Below are positions 1-9,001 of a stretch of 64,000 nucleotides of DNA, one piece after another. Both the position numbers and the translations under genes were made by a program. This stretch comes from Mucilaginibacter sp. L196 (lineage in GTDB: Bacteria > Bacteroidota > Bacteroidia > Sphingobacteriales > Sphingobacteriaceae): assembly GCF_009765905.1 (NCBI RefSeq), contig NZ_LMUO01000015.1, positions 340,219 through 404,218 of the forward strand. Direction: 5' to 3'. Below the pieces are notes generated by a model. That model was not told where the DNA came from. It worked only from the letters and a program-made list of their open reading frames with translations, and did not search any database. Positions within the stretch are counted from its first letter, which is position 1. Each line of letters starts with the position of its first letter.

Positions 1-585
1 ACCAGTATGGACCAATCGGTTGTTAAATGCGATAAAGGCTATTGGTACGATCAACATAATGCTTATATGAGCTATGGACCAAGTACGGCAAGGATGCTTG
101 ATGCGCAATGGCAAATAAGTGCCGTATCGGGTATTGGTTTAATACATAGCTGCTGCAACCTGGATATTACCATGCCAAAGGTATTTGACAAGGTTGATTT
201 GCGTGCCGATAGTATCCAATGGAGTTTCAGCAAATATACTCCCGATGTTGTTACCATTTGCCTTGGGCAGAACGATGGCAAACAAGATTCTGTAGCTTTT
301 TGCAGCGCTTATGTGAGTTTTATTAAACAAATCAGGGCTCATTATCCTAATGCAGATATTGTTTGCCTGAATAGCCCTATGGGTAATGTCGAGTTAACGG
401 GAATGCTTAAAAATTATATATCTGGTATTGAGCAATACATGCATAATAGCGGGGATAAAAAAGTTTCTCATTTCCTTTTCCCGGGAGGGTATAATAATGG
501 TTGTGGTAGTCACCCGGATATGGCGCAGCATCAGTTGATTGCTGAGCAGTTGGTGGGGTATTTGAGGGGGTTGGAGAATTGGTAA
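1..585 (+). CDS. CE2-like SGNH acetyl esterase, C-terminal part (5' end outside window)
   Basis: The reading frame is open from base 1, so the gene begins upstream and the first internal Met (base 7) is not a true start. The visible part carries the SGNH block LGQND and a terminal GCGSHPD, where the Asp-His pair would complete the catalytic triad. The nucleophile GDS block is missing and should lie just upstream. The order (N/Y-rich stretch, AVSG, GQND, SHPD) matches carbohydrate esterase family 2, which removes acetyl groups from plant polysaccharides. It points towards the GH2 gene on the other strand, with a palindromic repeat between them. The class is inferred from motifs; another GDSL-type esterase is possible. 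Confidence 0.65.
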   Translation, partial: TSMDQSVVKCDKGYWYDQHNAYMSYGPSTARMLDAQWQISAVSGIGLIHSCCNLDITMPKVFDKVDLRADSIQWSFSKYTPDVVTICLGQNDGKQDSVAFCSAYVSFIKQIRAHYPNADIVCLNSPMGNVELTGMLKNYISGIEQYMHNSGDKKVSHFLFPGGYNNGCGSHPDMAQHQLIAEQLVGYLRGLENW

Positions 586-600
586 ATTCTTAAATATGAT

Positions 601-675
601 TTGTCATTCTGAGGAACGAAAAATCTGTAAAGTAGTTTACACCGTACAGATTCTTCGCTGCGCTCAGAATGACAA
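601..675. repeat. Palindromic intergenic repeat, class A copy 1
   Basis: The arms read TTGTCATTCTGAG and CTCAGAATGACAA around an AGATTCTTCGCTGCG segment. Three further copies of this arm pair lie at 6085, 10718 and 13644. It sits between converging genes and could act as a transcription stop or a REP-like element. Confidence 0.75.
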
Positions 676-700
676 AAGGAAAGTTTTATACTGTTTTAGC

Positions 701-3484
701 TTACAATACTGATATTACCTGCTCCTTCACATTCCATCCACTAACTAAAACACTTGGTTTTTCACTACCTAATTTCGCTGTCGGCGCGCTTACGGTTACT
801 GTTGTACTTTCGCCCGGTGCAAGGCTGAAATAGTTTGCCGACCAGTATGATGGCATTACTTCCTCTCCTTTAACCATTAATTGCGGACGGACAAAGAATG
901 CGATACGCTTGCTGCTATTGGTTATTTGCAGGGTGTATTTATCTTCTTTATAGCCTTTCTCTGTCTTAATTATCCTTGTGCTAACATTGGCATTATCCAT
1001 ATTGTTTAATGGCTTGTAGTCGTTATTTGGCGCCATCCAATAAGTGTTGCGTGATACGACTTTGCCTGATGCATCGGTTAACTTCAGCACTACAAAACAA
1101 AATTCCTTAGTATCGCCCAAAATTGGCTTTAACGGCATTGCTGAAGTTGTGCCGGTTGAGGATAAATTAACATTAGCCGAACGATGATATAGCGATTTAC
1201 TGTTCAGCGAATAAACATCAGCTTGCGCGGTTAAATTACCTGTGCCTTTAAAGGTGCGATTGATCACCATTACGGTTGAATCATCCTGATTAAACTGGAT
1301 GTGTATTGGCTCTACGGCATTTTGCATGGCGTAGTAACCGGCATTAGGTTCTAAATACCAATCGTAAATCTGCCATACTACACTTGGCAACGCTGAATTT
1401 AGTTTCCAAAGCATTACACCACCTGTTTCATTAAGTTTATGCCCATCAGCCTCAAAAATACCCTGATAACCTGTATAGTTCATCAGCTGCATTTTATCAG
1501 AGAAACCTACCATTGTTGTGGGTTGGCCGTAACGACTTACCATATCACTATAATACTCGTCATACTTAGCAGCACCTGTACAGGCATCATGGTAGCCCCA
1601 GGTATTGTTTAGCGGGAAAGGCAGTTTTGTATCCCAGGTTAAGTTAGTAACCACTTTTGCCAATGTGTTATATGGCGGTTGCGATGGGATGCCTGTTTCA
1701 TCTTTAAATACCCAGTCTTTACCGGCATCTGCCAATTTGTAATATTCTTTAGGATCTTTCCATGCATAAGGGCCTCCGCTGTAAACGCCTGATGATTGGT
1801 TATCAGGGTATGCTCCTTCCCACCCTGCAGGCAGTTTGGCAAAGCCGGATGAACATGGAATAAACGGACGGGTACCATCCATCGCTATAACATTATCGCG
1901 CATAGCATAATATAATTCCTTACGGGCATGGCCTTCGTTGCCGCCTGTCCACACCAATAAACTTGGGTGGTTACGCACACGGTAAATAGTACTGATCACA
2001 TTCTTCACAAACACATTTCCTTCAAGCGGCCAATCGGGAGAGCCTTTAAATTCACCTTGTGTATCGCCCGTAACCCAGAAGTCAGACCATACCATTAATC
2101 CATACCGATCTGCCGCATCCCAAAATGCATCCGGTGGCGTAACTCCTCCACCCCAAATGCGTACTAAGTTCACATTAGCATTTTTGCATAGATGCATCTC
2201 ATAATCATATCGGGCGGAATCACGGTTCACCATCATATCAGGTACCCAGGCACCGCCAACTAAATGCACACGTTTGCCATTCACATAAAAATCACGGCGT
2301 ACATAGCCGTTTACATCCGTTGCAGTAGAACCTACAGTGCGTATGCCGAATACAAAGGTAGTATCGTCACTTACGCCATTATTATCAGTATATTTTAGAT
2401 TGATGCGGTACAAATTTGCCCTGCCATAACCATTAGGCCACCATAAACGTGGTTGGTGAATAATTAATTGGCTAACTTCATCGGCAGTAAAACCAACTTG
2501 TTTAAATGAATTTGAGCTAACACCTACGCCTTTACTGAACTGTACTGCAGCACCCACAAAGTTTTCGGGTTTGATGCTTACACTAAGCGTACCGTTTTTA
2601 GAAATATCTGTATGATTGGTTAGCGTTAAATTCAGCGCTAATTTGGCAATGCTTGTATCCGGCAAATTAGGCAGATCAGTTTTTAATTGGGGATGGCCGA
2701 TGGTTACCGCGCCTGATGTACGCAGGTAAACCGGTTGCCAAATACCCATGTTACGATCGCGCACCGGCGGGATCCAATCCCATCCTACCGAACAAAGCAT
2801 GGTAACATTTTTGCCAATATCCCCGGTAGGGCCACCGTTTAAATAAAACGGCCCCATGGCTTCCAACTGCTCTTTATCCGGGAATCCGGGTTCATCTAAA
2901 GGATATATTTTTACGGCCAAAGCATTCTCGCCACCGGCAATGATATGTTTACTTACATCAAGGCTGTACTCAGCAAACATGCCAACCATTTGTGTAGAAT
3001 CGGTAATTTGTTTACCGTTAACCCATACGGCTGCACGGTAGTTTATCCCTTTAAATATTAATTGAAAGACTTTTCCCTTATCGCTTGCGGCTACTTTAAA
3101 TGTTGTACGATACCAGTATGGCTTTTTCCATGGATTTGGCTGATTCGGGATAAAGCTGTATTGCTCCAGATTATATTCTTTATTGAATTTGTCGGATGCA
3201 TCGGGTATCAGCATATTATTTAACCCTAAATATGGCGATGGATATATTTTGTTGGCAACCAAACCTGTAAGTACTGTTGATGGTACCTTAACCGGAAACC
3301 AGTAAACGCTGGATTTATAATTTGGTGTTGATATTATACTGCCGCCATCGTTCACCAGATATTCCGACTGAAGATCGAAATCGGTTAACTTAACCTGAGT
3401 GATACTATTTTTCTGCGCATACAGGTTTGAACAAAGGAAAAAGCAAAGAGCAATTGTTAGTACGGATATTATATTTTTTTTCAT
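701..3484 (-). CDS. GH2 exo-beta-D-glucosaminidase-like glycoside hydrolase, secreted
   Basis: The 927-residue protein starts with a signal peptide that ends near AYA-Q24. A jelly-roll sugar-binding domain follows (WYRTTF, then VWVNGK near residue 155), then an Ig-like domain, a TIM barrel and C-terminal beta domains, the usual GH2 order. Glu517 in TGGNEG fits the acid/base and Glu596 in KDETGIPS the nucleophile. Their 79-residue spacing and the long barrel resemble chitosan-type exo-glucosaminidases more than beta-galactosidases. Beta-mannosidase is the main alternative. It likely acts in the periplasm, or at the surface, on GlcN- or Man-containing oligosaccharides. It is divergently transcribed from the GH3 gene and shares a 217-bp promoter region with it. 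Confidence 0.8.
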   Translation of the reverse strand: MKKNIISVLTIALCFFLCSNLYAQKNSITQVKLTDFDLQSEYLVNDGGSIISTPNYKSSVYWFPVKVPSTVLTGLVANKIYPSPYLGLNNMLIPDASDKFNKEYNLEQYSFIPNQPNPWKKPYWYRTTFKVAASDKGKVFQLIFKGINYRAAVWVNGKQITDSTQMVGMFAEYSLDVSKHIIAGGENALAVKIYPLDEPGFPDKEQLEAMGPFYLNGGPTGDIGKNVTMLCSVGWDWIPPVRDRNMGIWQPVYLRTSGAVTIGHPQLKTDLPNLPDTSIAKLALNLTLTNHTDISKNGTLSVSIKPENFVGAAVQFSKGVGVSSNSFKQVGFTADEVSQLIIHQPRLWWPNGYGRANLYRINLKYTDNNGVSDDTTFVFGIRTVGSTATDVNGYVRRDFYVNGKRVHLVGGAWVPDMMVNRDSARYDYEMHLCKNANVNLVRIWGGGVTPPDAFWDAADRYGLMVWSDFWVTGDTQGEFKGSPDWPLEGNVFVKNVISTIYRVRNHPSLLVWTGGNEGHARKELYYAMRDNVIAMDGTRPFIPCSSGFAKLPAGWEGAYPDNQSSGVYSGGPYAWKDPKEYYKLADAGKDWVFKDETGIPSQPPYNTLAKVVTNLTWDTKLPFPLNNTWGYHDACTGAAKYDEYYSDMVSRYGQPTTMVGFSDKMQLMNYTGYQGIFEADGHKLNETGGVMLWKLNSALPSVVWQIYDWYLEPNAGYYAMQNAVEPIHIQFNQDDSTVMVINRTFKGTGNLTAQADVYSLNSKSLYHRSANVNLSSTGTTSAMPLKPILGDTKEFCFVVLKLTDASGKVVSRNTYWMAPNNDYKPLNNMDNANVSTRIIKTEKGYKEDKYTLQITNSSKRIAFFVRPQLMVKGEEVMPSYWSANYFSLAPGESTTVTVSAPTAKLGSEKPSVLVSGWNVKEQVISVL

Positions 3485-3701
3485 TGATATAAAGCTAATA
3501 GCCTATATTTAAGCAATATAGATGTTTAAAACAGACTGTTATTGTATGGTCGAAATATAGATTTAAACTTTTTTATAGACCGATATTTTTATCGCATTTG
3601 TTGACACTATTTTACCATTTTACTGATAATATTTATACATCGGCATATATTAGCAACCTGCTACAATAGCATTATAAACCCAGTTACACTTTACAAAACT
3701 T

Positions 3702-5981
3702 ATGAAACGAATAGTATTGATTGCTGTCATTTTATTTTGCGCAATATACACCAATGCACAACGCAAAACTATCGAAAGCGATATCGACAAAAAAGTTGAT
3801 GCCTTACTTGCCAAAATGACCATTGATGAAAAGATTGGTCAGATGACACAGGTAACCTTAGATGTTGTTTTACAAACCGCTAACGGCGCAGCTACTCAAC
3901 CCACACAAATAGATGCAGATAAAATTAAAGAAGCGCTACAAAAATACCATGTAGGCTCTATATTAAATGTGAGCGGCGCGGCCTATACCCGCGAACATTG
4001 GTATAAGATCATCAGTGACATACAAAGCGCGGCAGCGCAAACCCGTTTAAAAATACCGGTGTTATATGGCATTGATGCTATGCACGGACAAAACTATGTA
4101 CAAGGCAGCACACTTTTCCCGCAGGAAATTGGTATGGCGGCAACCTTTAACCCGGAACTTGCCAAGCGCGAAGGTGCTATTACCGCTTATGAAACCCGCG
4201 CAAGCTATATTCCATGGGATTTTTCGCCGGTATTGGATTTAGGTAGAAACCCGCTTTGGCCGCGTATTTATGAAACTTTTGGCGAAGACCCTTATCTCGC
4301 TAAAACCATGGGGGCATCGGTAGTTAGAGGTTATCAGGGTAATGACCCTGGTAGCAAATACAATGTAGCATCGTGCATGAAACATTATTTGGGTTATAGT
4401 TTCCCGTTAGATGGCAAAGACCGTACGCCTGCTTGGATACCAGACCGTTATATGCGCGAGTATTTTTTACCATCATTCAGAGCTGCTGTTAATGCTGGCG
4501 CTATGTCGGTTATGGTGAATTCGTCTGAAATAAATGGCGTTCCAGTACATTCAAGCCATTATTTGCTGACAGATGTTTTAAGAGGAGAATTAGGCTTTAA
4601 AGGCGTTATTGTTACCGATTGGATGGATATAAAATACCTGCATGACAGGCACCACATCGCGGCAACGCAAAAAGACGCGGTTTTAATAGCTATAAATGCC
4701 GGTATTGATATGAGCATGGTACCTTTGGATTATACTTTTTATGACTTGCTGAAACAATTGGTTAAAGAAGGCAAAGTACCCGTAAGCCGTATTGATGAAT
4801 CGGTTAGAAGGATATTAAAAATGAAATACATGGTGGACATATTTGAGCGCCCGGTAGGTAACCCCGATGATTATCCAAAATTTGGCTCTTCTGAGTTTGC
4901 GGCGGTAAGTTTAAAATCGGCTGTTGAATCTATCACCTTATTAAAAAATAACAACAACGTATTGCCGCTTAAAAAGGATATAAAAGTGTTTGTTACCGGC
5001 CCGGCTGCAAACAGTATGCGTGCCATAAACGGTGGCTGGAGCTATACCTGGCAAGGCGATGTTACCAATCAATTCACCACAGATAAAAAAACCATTTTAA
5101 AAGCTATCGAACAAAAAATAGGCAAGGATAATGTTAGCTATGAGCCGGGTTCATCATACGAAGCCCCTGAAGATATTGATGCGGCAGTAAAAGCAGCTAA
5201 AAAATCGGATGTGATTGTATTGTGTTTGGGTGAAAACTCTTACGCGGAGAACCCCGGTAATATTGATAACCTCGATCTGCCATCGGCACAAATGGATTTG
5301 GCTAATGCCTTGGCAGCAACAGGTAAGCCTATTATATTGGTGATGACTGAAGGCCGCCCACGGATAATTACGCCAATTGAGGGTAAATCTGCCGCTACTA
5401 TCATGGCTTATTTACCGGGCAACGAAGGTGGCAATGCACTGGCAGATATATTATTTGGCGATGCAAATCCATCGGGCAGGTTACCGTATACTTATCCACG
5501 AGATGCAAACGCATTGGTAAATTATTACCACAAAAACATTGAGAATGGCAATAGTGACGATAAGCATGGCTATAACCCATTATATGAGTTTGGCGATGGT
5601 TTAAGTTATACCACTTTCGCGTACAGTAATCTTAAAATTAGTCAGCCAACTTTAAAAGAGGGTGAAACATTAACCGTAACTGTTGATGTAAAAAACACCG
5701 GCGATCGTGAGGGAAAAGAGAGTGTGTTATTATACAGTCGGGAAGAATACGCCAGCATCACACCTGATACTAAACGTTTAAGGGCTTTTGATAAGATCGA
5801 TCTTAAACCGGGCGAAACCCAAACGGTAACGTTCAAACTAACATCAAAAGATCTGGCATTTATTAATGATGTAAGCAAATCGGTTACCGAAGCAGGTGAA
5901 TTTAAGGTGATGGTTGGCGGGTTGACGCAGAGCTTTAATTTTGTGACGAGTGTTGTGCCATCGAGGACAGGGAAGCTATAA
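3702..5981 (+). CDS. bglX: GH3 beta-glucosidase, BglX-like, secreted
   Basis: At 759 residues it has the usual length of periplasmic BglX enzymes. A signal peptide (residues 1-19, ending TNA) precedes the GH3 N-terminal barrel. Asp306 in VIVTDWMD is the expected nucleophile. The alpha/beta sandwich domain (about 400-620) contains GENSYAE and the LPYTYP segment, and a fibronectin III-like domain (about 655-750) ends the protein. It should release terminal beta-linked glucose from oligosaccharides in the periplasm. It lies head to head with the GH2 gene and is followed by a paired hairpin repeat. Family assignment is firm; the sugar specificity is inferred. Confidence 0.9.
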   Translation: MKRIVLIAVILFCAIYTNAQRKTIESDIDKKVDALLAKMTIDEKIGQMTQVTLDVVLQTANGAATQPTQIDADKIKEALQKYHVGSILNVSGAAYTREHWYKIISDIQSAAAQTRLKIPVLYGIDAMHGQNYVQGSTLFPQEIGMAATFNPELAKREGAITAYETRASYIPWDFSPVLDLGRNPLWPRIYETFGEDPYLAKTMGASVVRGYQGNDPGSKYNVASCMKHYLGYSFPLDGKDRTPAWIPDRYMREYFLPSFRAAVNAGAMSVMVNSSEINGVPVHSSHYLLTDVLRGELGFKGVIVTDWMDIKYLHDRHHIAATQKDAVLIAINAGIDMSMVPLDYTFYDLLKQLVKEGKVPVSRIDESVRRILKMKYMVDIFERPVGNPDDYPKFGSSEFAAVSLKSAVESITLLKNNNNVLPLKKDIKVFVTGPAANSMRAINGGWSYTWQGDVTNQFTTDKKTILKAIEQKIGKDNVSYEPGSSYEAPEDIDAAVKAAKKSDVIVLCLGENSYAENPGNIDNLDLPSAQMDLANALAATGKPIILVMTEGRPRIITPIEGKSAATIMAYLPGNEGGNALADILFGDANPSGRLPYTYPRDANALVNYYHKNIENGNSDDKHGYNPLYEFGDGLSYTTFAYSNLKISQPTLKEGETLTVTVDVKNTGDREGKESVLLYSREEYASITPDTKRLRAFDKIDLKPGETQTVTFKLTSKDLAFINDVSKSVTEAGEFKVMVGGLTQSFNFVTSVVPSRTGKL

Positions 5982-5998
5982 TATTCCTTAATTCCTCC

Positions 5999-6060
5999 TT
6001 TGCTAGTGTCCTCACTAGCAAATTGAAGGGGTGCGGTTTGTTAGTGAGGACACTAACAAA
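5999..6060. repeat. Inverted pair of GTG-AGGA-CAC core hairpins
   Basis: Two hairpins with perfect 10-bp stems lie here. At 5999-6022 the stem TTTGCTAGTG closes on loop TCCT. At 6037-6060 the stem TTTGTTAGTG closes on loop AGGA. They are mirror images, and their stems differ at one base pair (C-G versus T-A) that is changed on both sides. Related hairpins are at 12504 and 27135. The position directly after the GH3 stop suits a transcription end signal, but there is no long T run. Confidence 0.7.
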
Positions 6061-6084
6061 GGATAACATTGTAGTATTCCTTAA

Positions 6085-6175
6085 TTGTCATTCTGAGCGC
6101 AGCGAAGAATCTTCTGCATCAAGCAAGTTCGCTATGCAAATCGAAGAAGATTCTTCGCTGCGCTCAGAATGACAA
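6085..6175. repeat. Palindromic intergenic repeat, class A copy 2
   Basis: Arms TTGTCATTCTGAGCGC and GCGCTCAGAATGACAA enclose paired AGCGAAGAATCTTC segments. It lies between converging GH3 and alpha-galactosidase-like genes and right next to the hairpin pair at 5999. Confidence 0.75.
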
Positions 6176-6217
6176 GGGGGGAAATCAGAATAACAAGGGA
6201 GTAAGGAAAATAAGATT

Positions 6218-7876
6218 TTAACTCCAGTCAAACTCTTTTACCTTACCATCTAACTTCCATTTTTTGGGCCATTGGTTGGTTAACCAATCTAAAGGTTCGC
6301 CTATTGGCTGTGGTTTTGCCGCCAATGCGAAACAATGTTTAATATGTTGTTTCTGCTCCGCGCCCAAAGCATTCGGCTGCGCCGATATAAATAGCGGTGC
6401 GCTGCTTTCGGCAAGTAAGCTCATCCATTGTTTGTTTTTGTCCCATGGTACTTTGGTGGTTAGGCCAACACAATCGCCATCAACTGCATAAAATTTGTTG
6501 TGCTGCACCATACGGAAGCCAAGCGTATTTACGCCCATTTTTCGGGTACGCGACCATTCGTTGCCGCTGGTATCATCACCAATCCTGTTCATCTCAAATA
6601 TGCCTGCTGATAAATGGCTCATGGTATTGCAGCCTATCAGGTACATATCCCCTGCCGCTTCGCGGATGGATCGGTATAGGTTCAGAATAATTTCGGCGTT
6701 GGTTTTAGTATTATCATTAAACTGCCAACCGGGTACAGTTAAGCCATCGGCCATAGTAGCGCCCCATCTGCCAAAAATATCGTAGCTGCTAAAATCGTGC
6801 TTAACCAAATCATAACCCCATTGTTTATACAGCGTGATATTACTTTTAATATAATCCAGGTTCTCATCAATGGTGGGATCAAGTGTTGGCAGATTAACAT
6901 CATCCCTACCTGGAATGGTGGGTGCAAGTAGTTTTTGATACGTATCCGGTTTGGTGCTTAAGGGCCTTGTCCACAAACCGGCACGCATGCCTAGCTGGTT
7001 AATATTGCCTGCAAGCTTGTGCATATCTTTAAACTTATCATTCGGCTGCGAATAATCGTTGCGGTAATTTTTTTCCTTATTCGTATACGCCGACCATCCA
7101 TCATCTACAACTGAAAATGGTTTATTATTGGTATCGGTAGCCAAATCAGCTAGTAAGGTGGTATGCTGAATGATCAGATCATAGGAACTATTGCCATAAG
7201 CGAAATACCAATCATTAATACCATAAACCGGTTGCTTGGGTAGCCTCGGGTTCGGGCACATCATCCCGCAGAAACGCCTTGCTGTAGCAAATGTATTTTC
7301 ATCAGACTTATTTTTAGTGGCGATAATATCGGCAGCATGCAAAACCCTATCGCCAAGTTTAACACCTGAGCCGCCGTTGGTGGTATCTAGGGTTAACTGC
7401 ATTTTATCATCACCAACCTGCCAATAGCAAATAGTATTGCAGCCCGTTTTCACGCCAAAGCAAGTGGTAGCTGCGCCGTTATGCAGAACAAAGTACCAGG
7501 GCAGTTTCCTGCTGAATAAAGCCGGTTGGAAATGAACATCGCCATAAGTACGTTCCCAATGGTCGCCTAAAACAATGGAAGATGACGGGACTGCATAAGT
7601 CCATTGTAATTGCACATTATGCAATGCCATGGTTGGTGAGTGAACTGACGCACCTAAATCCGCATGGTTGTAGTGGAGTTTAACTGTTATATCTTTATAA
7701 GTCCATGTTTGTTTATCTGATGATTGCAGCTCTTGGATGCCATCATCCAATTTAACAAATACTTTTTGAGGTAAATGGACGAGTTGATGAACGGCAGTTA
7801 AGGCATTTACCTGTTTTACAAATAATAAACCCGCCAGCGAAGTACCGCCGAGGTATAAGAAATGTTTCCTGTTCAT
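6218..7876 (-). CDS. GH-D clan (GH36/GH27-like) alpha-galactosidase-type hydrolase, exported
   Basis: The 552-residue product opens with an export signal (NRKHFLYLGGTSLAG, Tat-like although it has RK rather than RR). A beta-sandwich region runs to about residue 220 and a TIM barrel follows. The barrel has VVDDGWS, MRAGLWTRP, then LVKHDFSSYD, where Asp361 fits the nucleophile, and RIGDDTSG, where Asp434 or Asp435 fits the acid. This layout is that of clan GH-D (alpha-galactosidases and raffinose-synthase-like proteins). The KHDF nucleophile block differs from the common KWDMNR of GH36, so the exact family and substrate are open. It is divergent from the AraC-type gene, which may control it. 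Confidence 0.7.
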   Translation of the reverse strand: MNRKHFLYLGGTSLAGLLFVKQVNALTAVHQLVHLPQKVFVKLDDGIQELQSSDKQTWTYKDITVKLHYNHADLGASVHSPTMALHNVQLQWTYAVPSSSIVLGDHWERTYGDVHFQPALFSRKLPWYFVLHNGAATTCFGVKTGCNTICYWQVGDDKMQLTLDTTNGGSGVKLGDRVLHAADIIATKNKSDENTFATARRFCGMMCPNPRLPKQPVYGINDWYFAYGNSSYDLIIQHTTLLADLATDTNNKPFSVVDDGWSAYTNKEKNYRNDYSQPNDKFKDMHKLAGNINQLGMRAGLWTRPLSTKPDTYQKLLAPTIPGRDDVNLPTLDPTIDENLDYIKSNITLYKQWGYDLVKHDFSSYDIFGRWGATMADGLTVPGWQFNDNTKTNAEIILNLYRSIREAAGDMYLIGCNTMSHLSAGIFEMNRIGDDTSGNEWSRTRKMGVNTLGFRMVQHNKFYAVDGDCVGLTTKVPWDKNKQWMSLLAESSAPLFISAQPNALGAEQKQHIKHCFALAAKPQPIGEPLDWLTNQWPKKWKLDGKVKEFDWS

Positions 7877-7966
7877 AATTGGTGGTAGATGGAATCGGTT
7901 AATCTAATATACGCATTAAATACCTGGTTGCAAAAATGGTTATATAACAATATTTACTTATTTGCC

Positions 7967-7974
7967 TATATTTG
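7967..7974 (+). promoter_or_regulatory. Possible -7 box (TATATTTG) of the araC-type gene
   Basis: The octamer fits the Bacteroidota -7 consensus TAnnTTTG and lies 15 bases before the chosen ATG. No -33 TTTG was found at the usual spacing, so the call is tentative, and the leader would be very short. Confidence 0.35.
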
Positions 7975-7989
7975 AATTTTACAATAGCA

Positions 7990-8901
7990 ATGGAACCAAC
8001 AACGCTCGCTGAGTTTTATAGGGAAACGGCTAATCTCATCCCCGAAGGGATAAATAAAGAGATTGGCCATTTTAATGTTTTTAATGTTGACGACATTGCT
8101 GCCAAGTTTCGCAAGAACCCGGCAACCCCCATGCCCTACAACCGGCGGGAGTATTATAAAATCAGCCTGATCAGCGGGCGTAATAAAGCGGAATATGCCG
8201 ATAAGGTGATTGATATTGAAAAGAATGCTTTGTTATTCGCAACGCCAAAAATCCCTTATAACTGGTTACCGCAGGATCATAATCAGCATGGTTATTTCTG
8301 CATTTTTACACATGAGTTTTTAGTGCATTCCAAAAGTGGTGTAATGTTGGATGAGTTGCCGATTTTTCAACCGGGCGGCTACCCTATTTTTCAGCTTACT
8401 GATGAGGCCGCTCATGACATTAACTTCATTTTTAGTAAAATGTATAAGGAGTTATCATCGGACTATGCGCATAAATATGACCTGTTGCGTAATTATGTGA
8501 TGGAACTAATCCACTACGGACAAAAGCTACAGCCCGAGACTGCGCTTTATCCATCGCACACGGCATCGGCAAGGGTATCGTCGTTATTTATTGAGTTATT
8601 GGAGCGGCAATTCCCGATTGATTCGCCACATCAAAAATTAACTTTGCGTACTGCAAAGGATTACGCCGATAGGTTAGCGGTACACGTAAACCATTTGAAT
8701 AAAGTACTTAAAGAAAATACAGGCAAAACCACTACAGATATAATTACCAGTCGCGTAGTGCAGGAAGCTAAAATCTTGCTTAAACAAACCGACTGGAATA
8801 TATCTGAAATAGCTTATTGCCTGGGTTTTGAACAGGTGGCGCATTTTTCGAATTTCTTTAGGAAACAAACTTCATTGGCACCGGTGGCTTTTAGGTCTTA
8901 A
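7990..8901 (+). CDS. AraC-family transcriptional regulator
   Basis: The N-terminal part (about residues 1-180) resembles a cupin-like ligand-binding domain (ATPKIPYNW, FCIFTHEF). The C-terminal 100 residues form two helix-turn-helix units, ending in WNISEIAYCLGFEQVAHFSNFFRK and a short tail, the AraC/XylS signature. I chose the ATG at 7990; an in-frame TTG 18 bases earlier overlaps the putative -7 box. The short-chain dehydrogenase gene begins 100 bases downstream on the same strand. The spacer holds a 21-bp-phased direct repeat that could be the operator, so this regulator probably controls the dehydrogenase pair. The inducer is unknown. Confidence 0.88.
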   Translation: MEPTTLAEFYRETANLIPEGINKEIGHFNVFNVDDIAAKFRKNPATPMPYNRREYYKISLISGRNKAEYADKVIDIEKNALLFATPKIPYNWLPQDHNQHGYFCIFTHEFLVHSKSGVMLDELPIFQPGGYPIFQLTDEAAHDINFIFSKMYKELSSDYAHKYDLLRNYVMELIHYGQKLQPETALYPSHTASARVSSLFIELLERQFPIDSPHQKLTLRTAKDYADRLAVHVNHLNKVLKENTGKTTTDIITSRVVQEAKILLKQTDWNISEIAYCLGFEQVAHFSNFFRKQTSLAPVAFRS

Positions 8902-8919
8902 AAAACACCAGGTTTGAAT

Positions 8920-8949
8920 TTTGCAAACATTGGATTGATGTTTGCAAAC
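8920..8949. promoter_or_regulatory. Direct repeat TTTGCAAAC x2, 21-bp phased: candidate AraC operator
   Basis: TTTGCAAAC occurs at 8920-8928 and 8941-8949, start to start 21 bp, which is two helical turns on one DNA face, as AraC-type dimers prefer. A weak -7 box (CATCTTTG, 8970-8977) follows 21 bases later, so the site would sit across the -33 region. Confidence 0.5.
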
Positions 8950-9001
8950 TCGTGCTCCATCTTCCACCCCATCTTTGTATCGTTAAATTAAACGACACAA
9001 A

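Noticed and set aside
701..7876. Polysaccharide utilisation locus
   Set aside because: Several glycoside hydrolases are clustered, but no SusC/SusD-like pair or hybrid two-component regulator is seen, so the term is not justified here.
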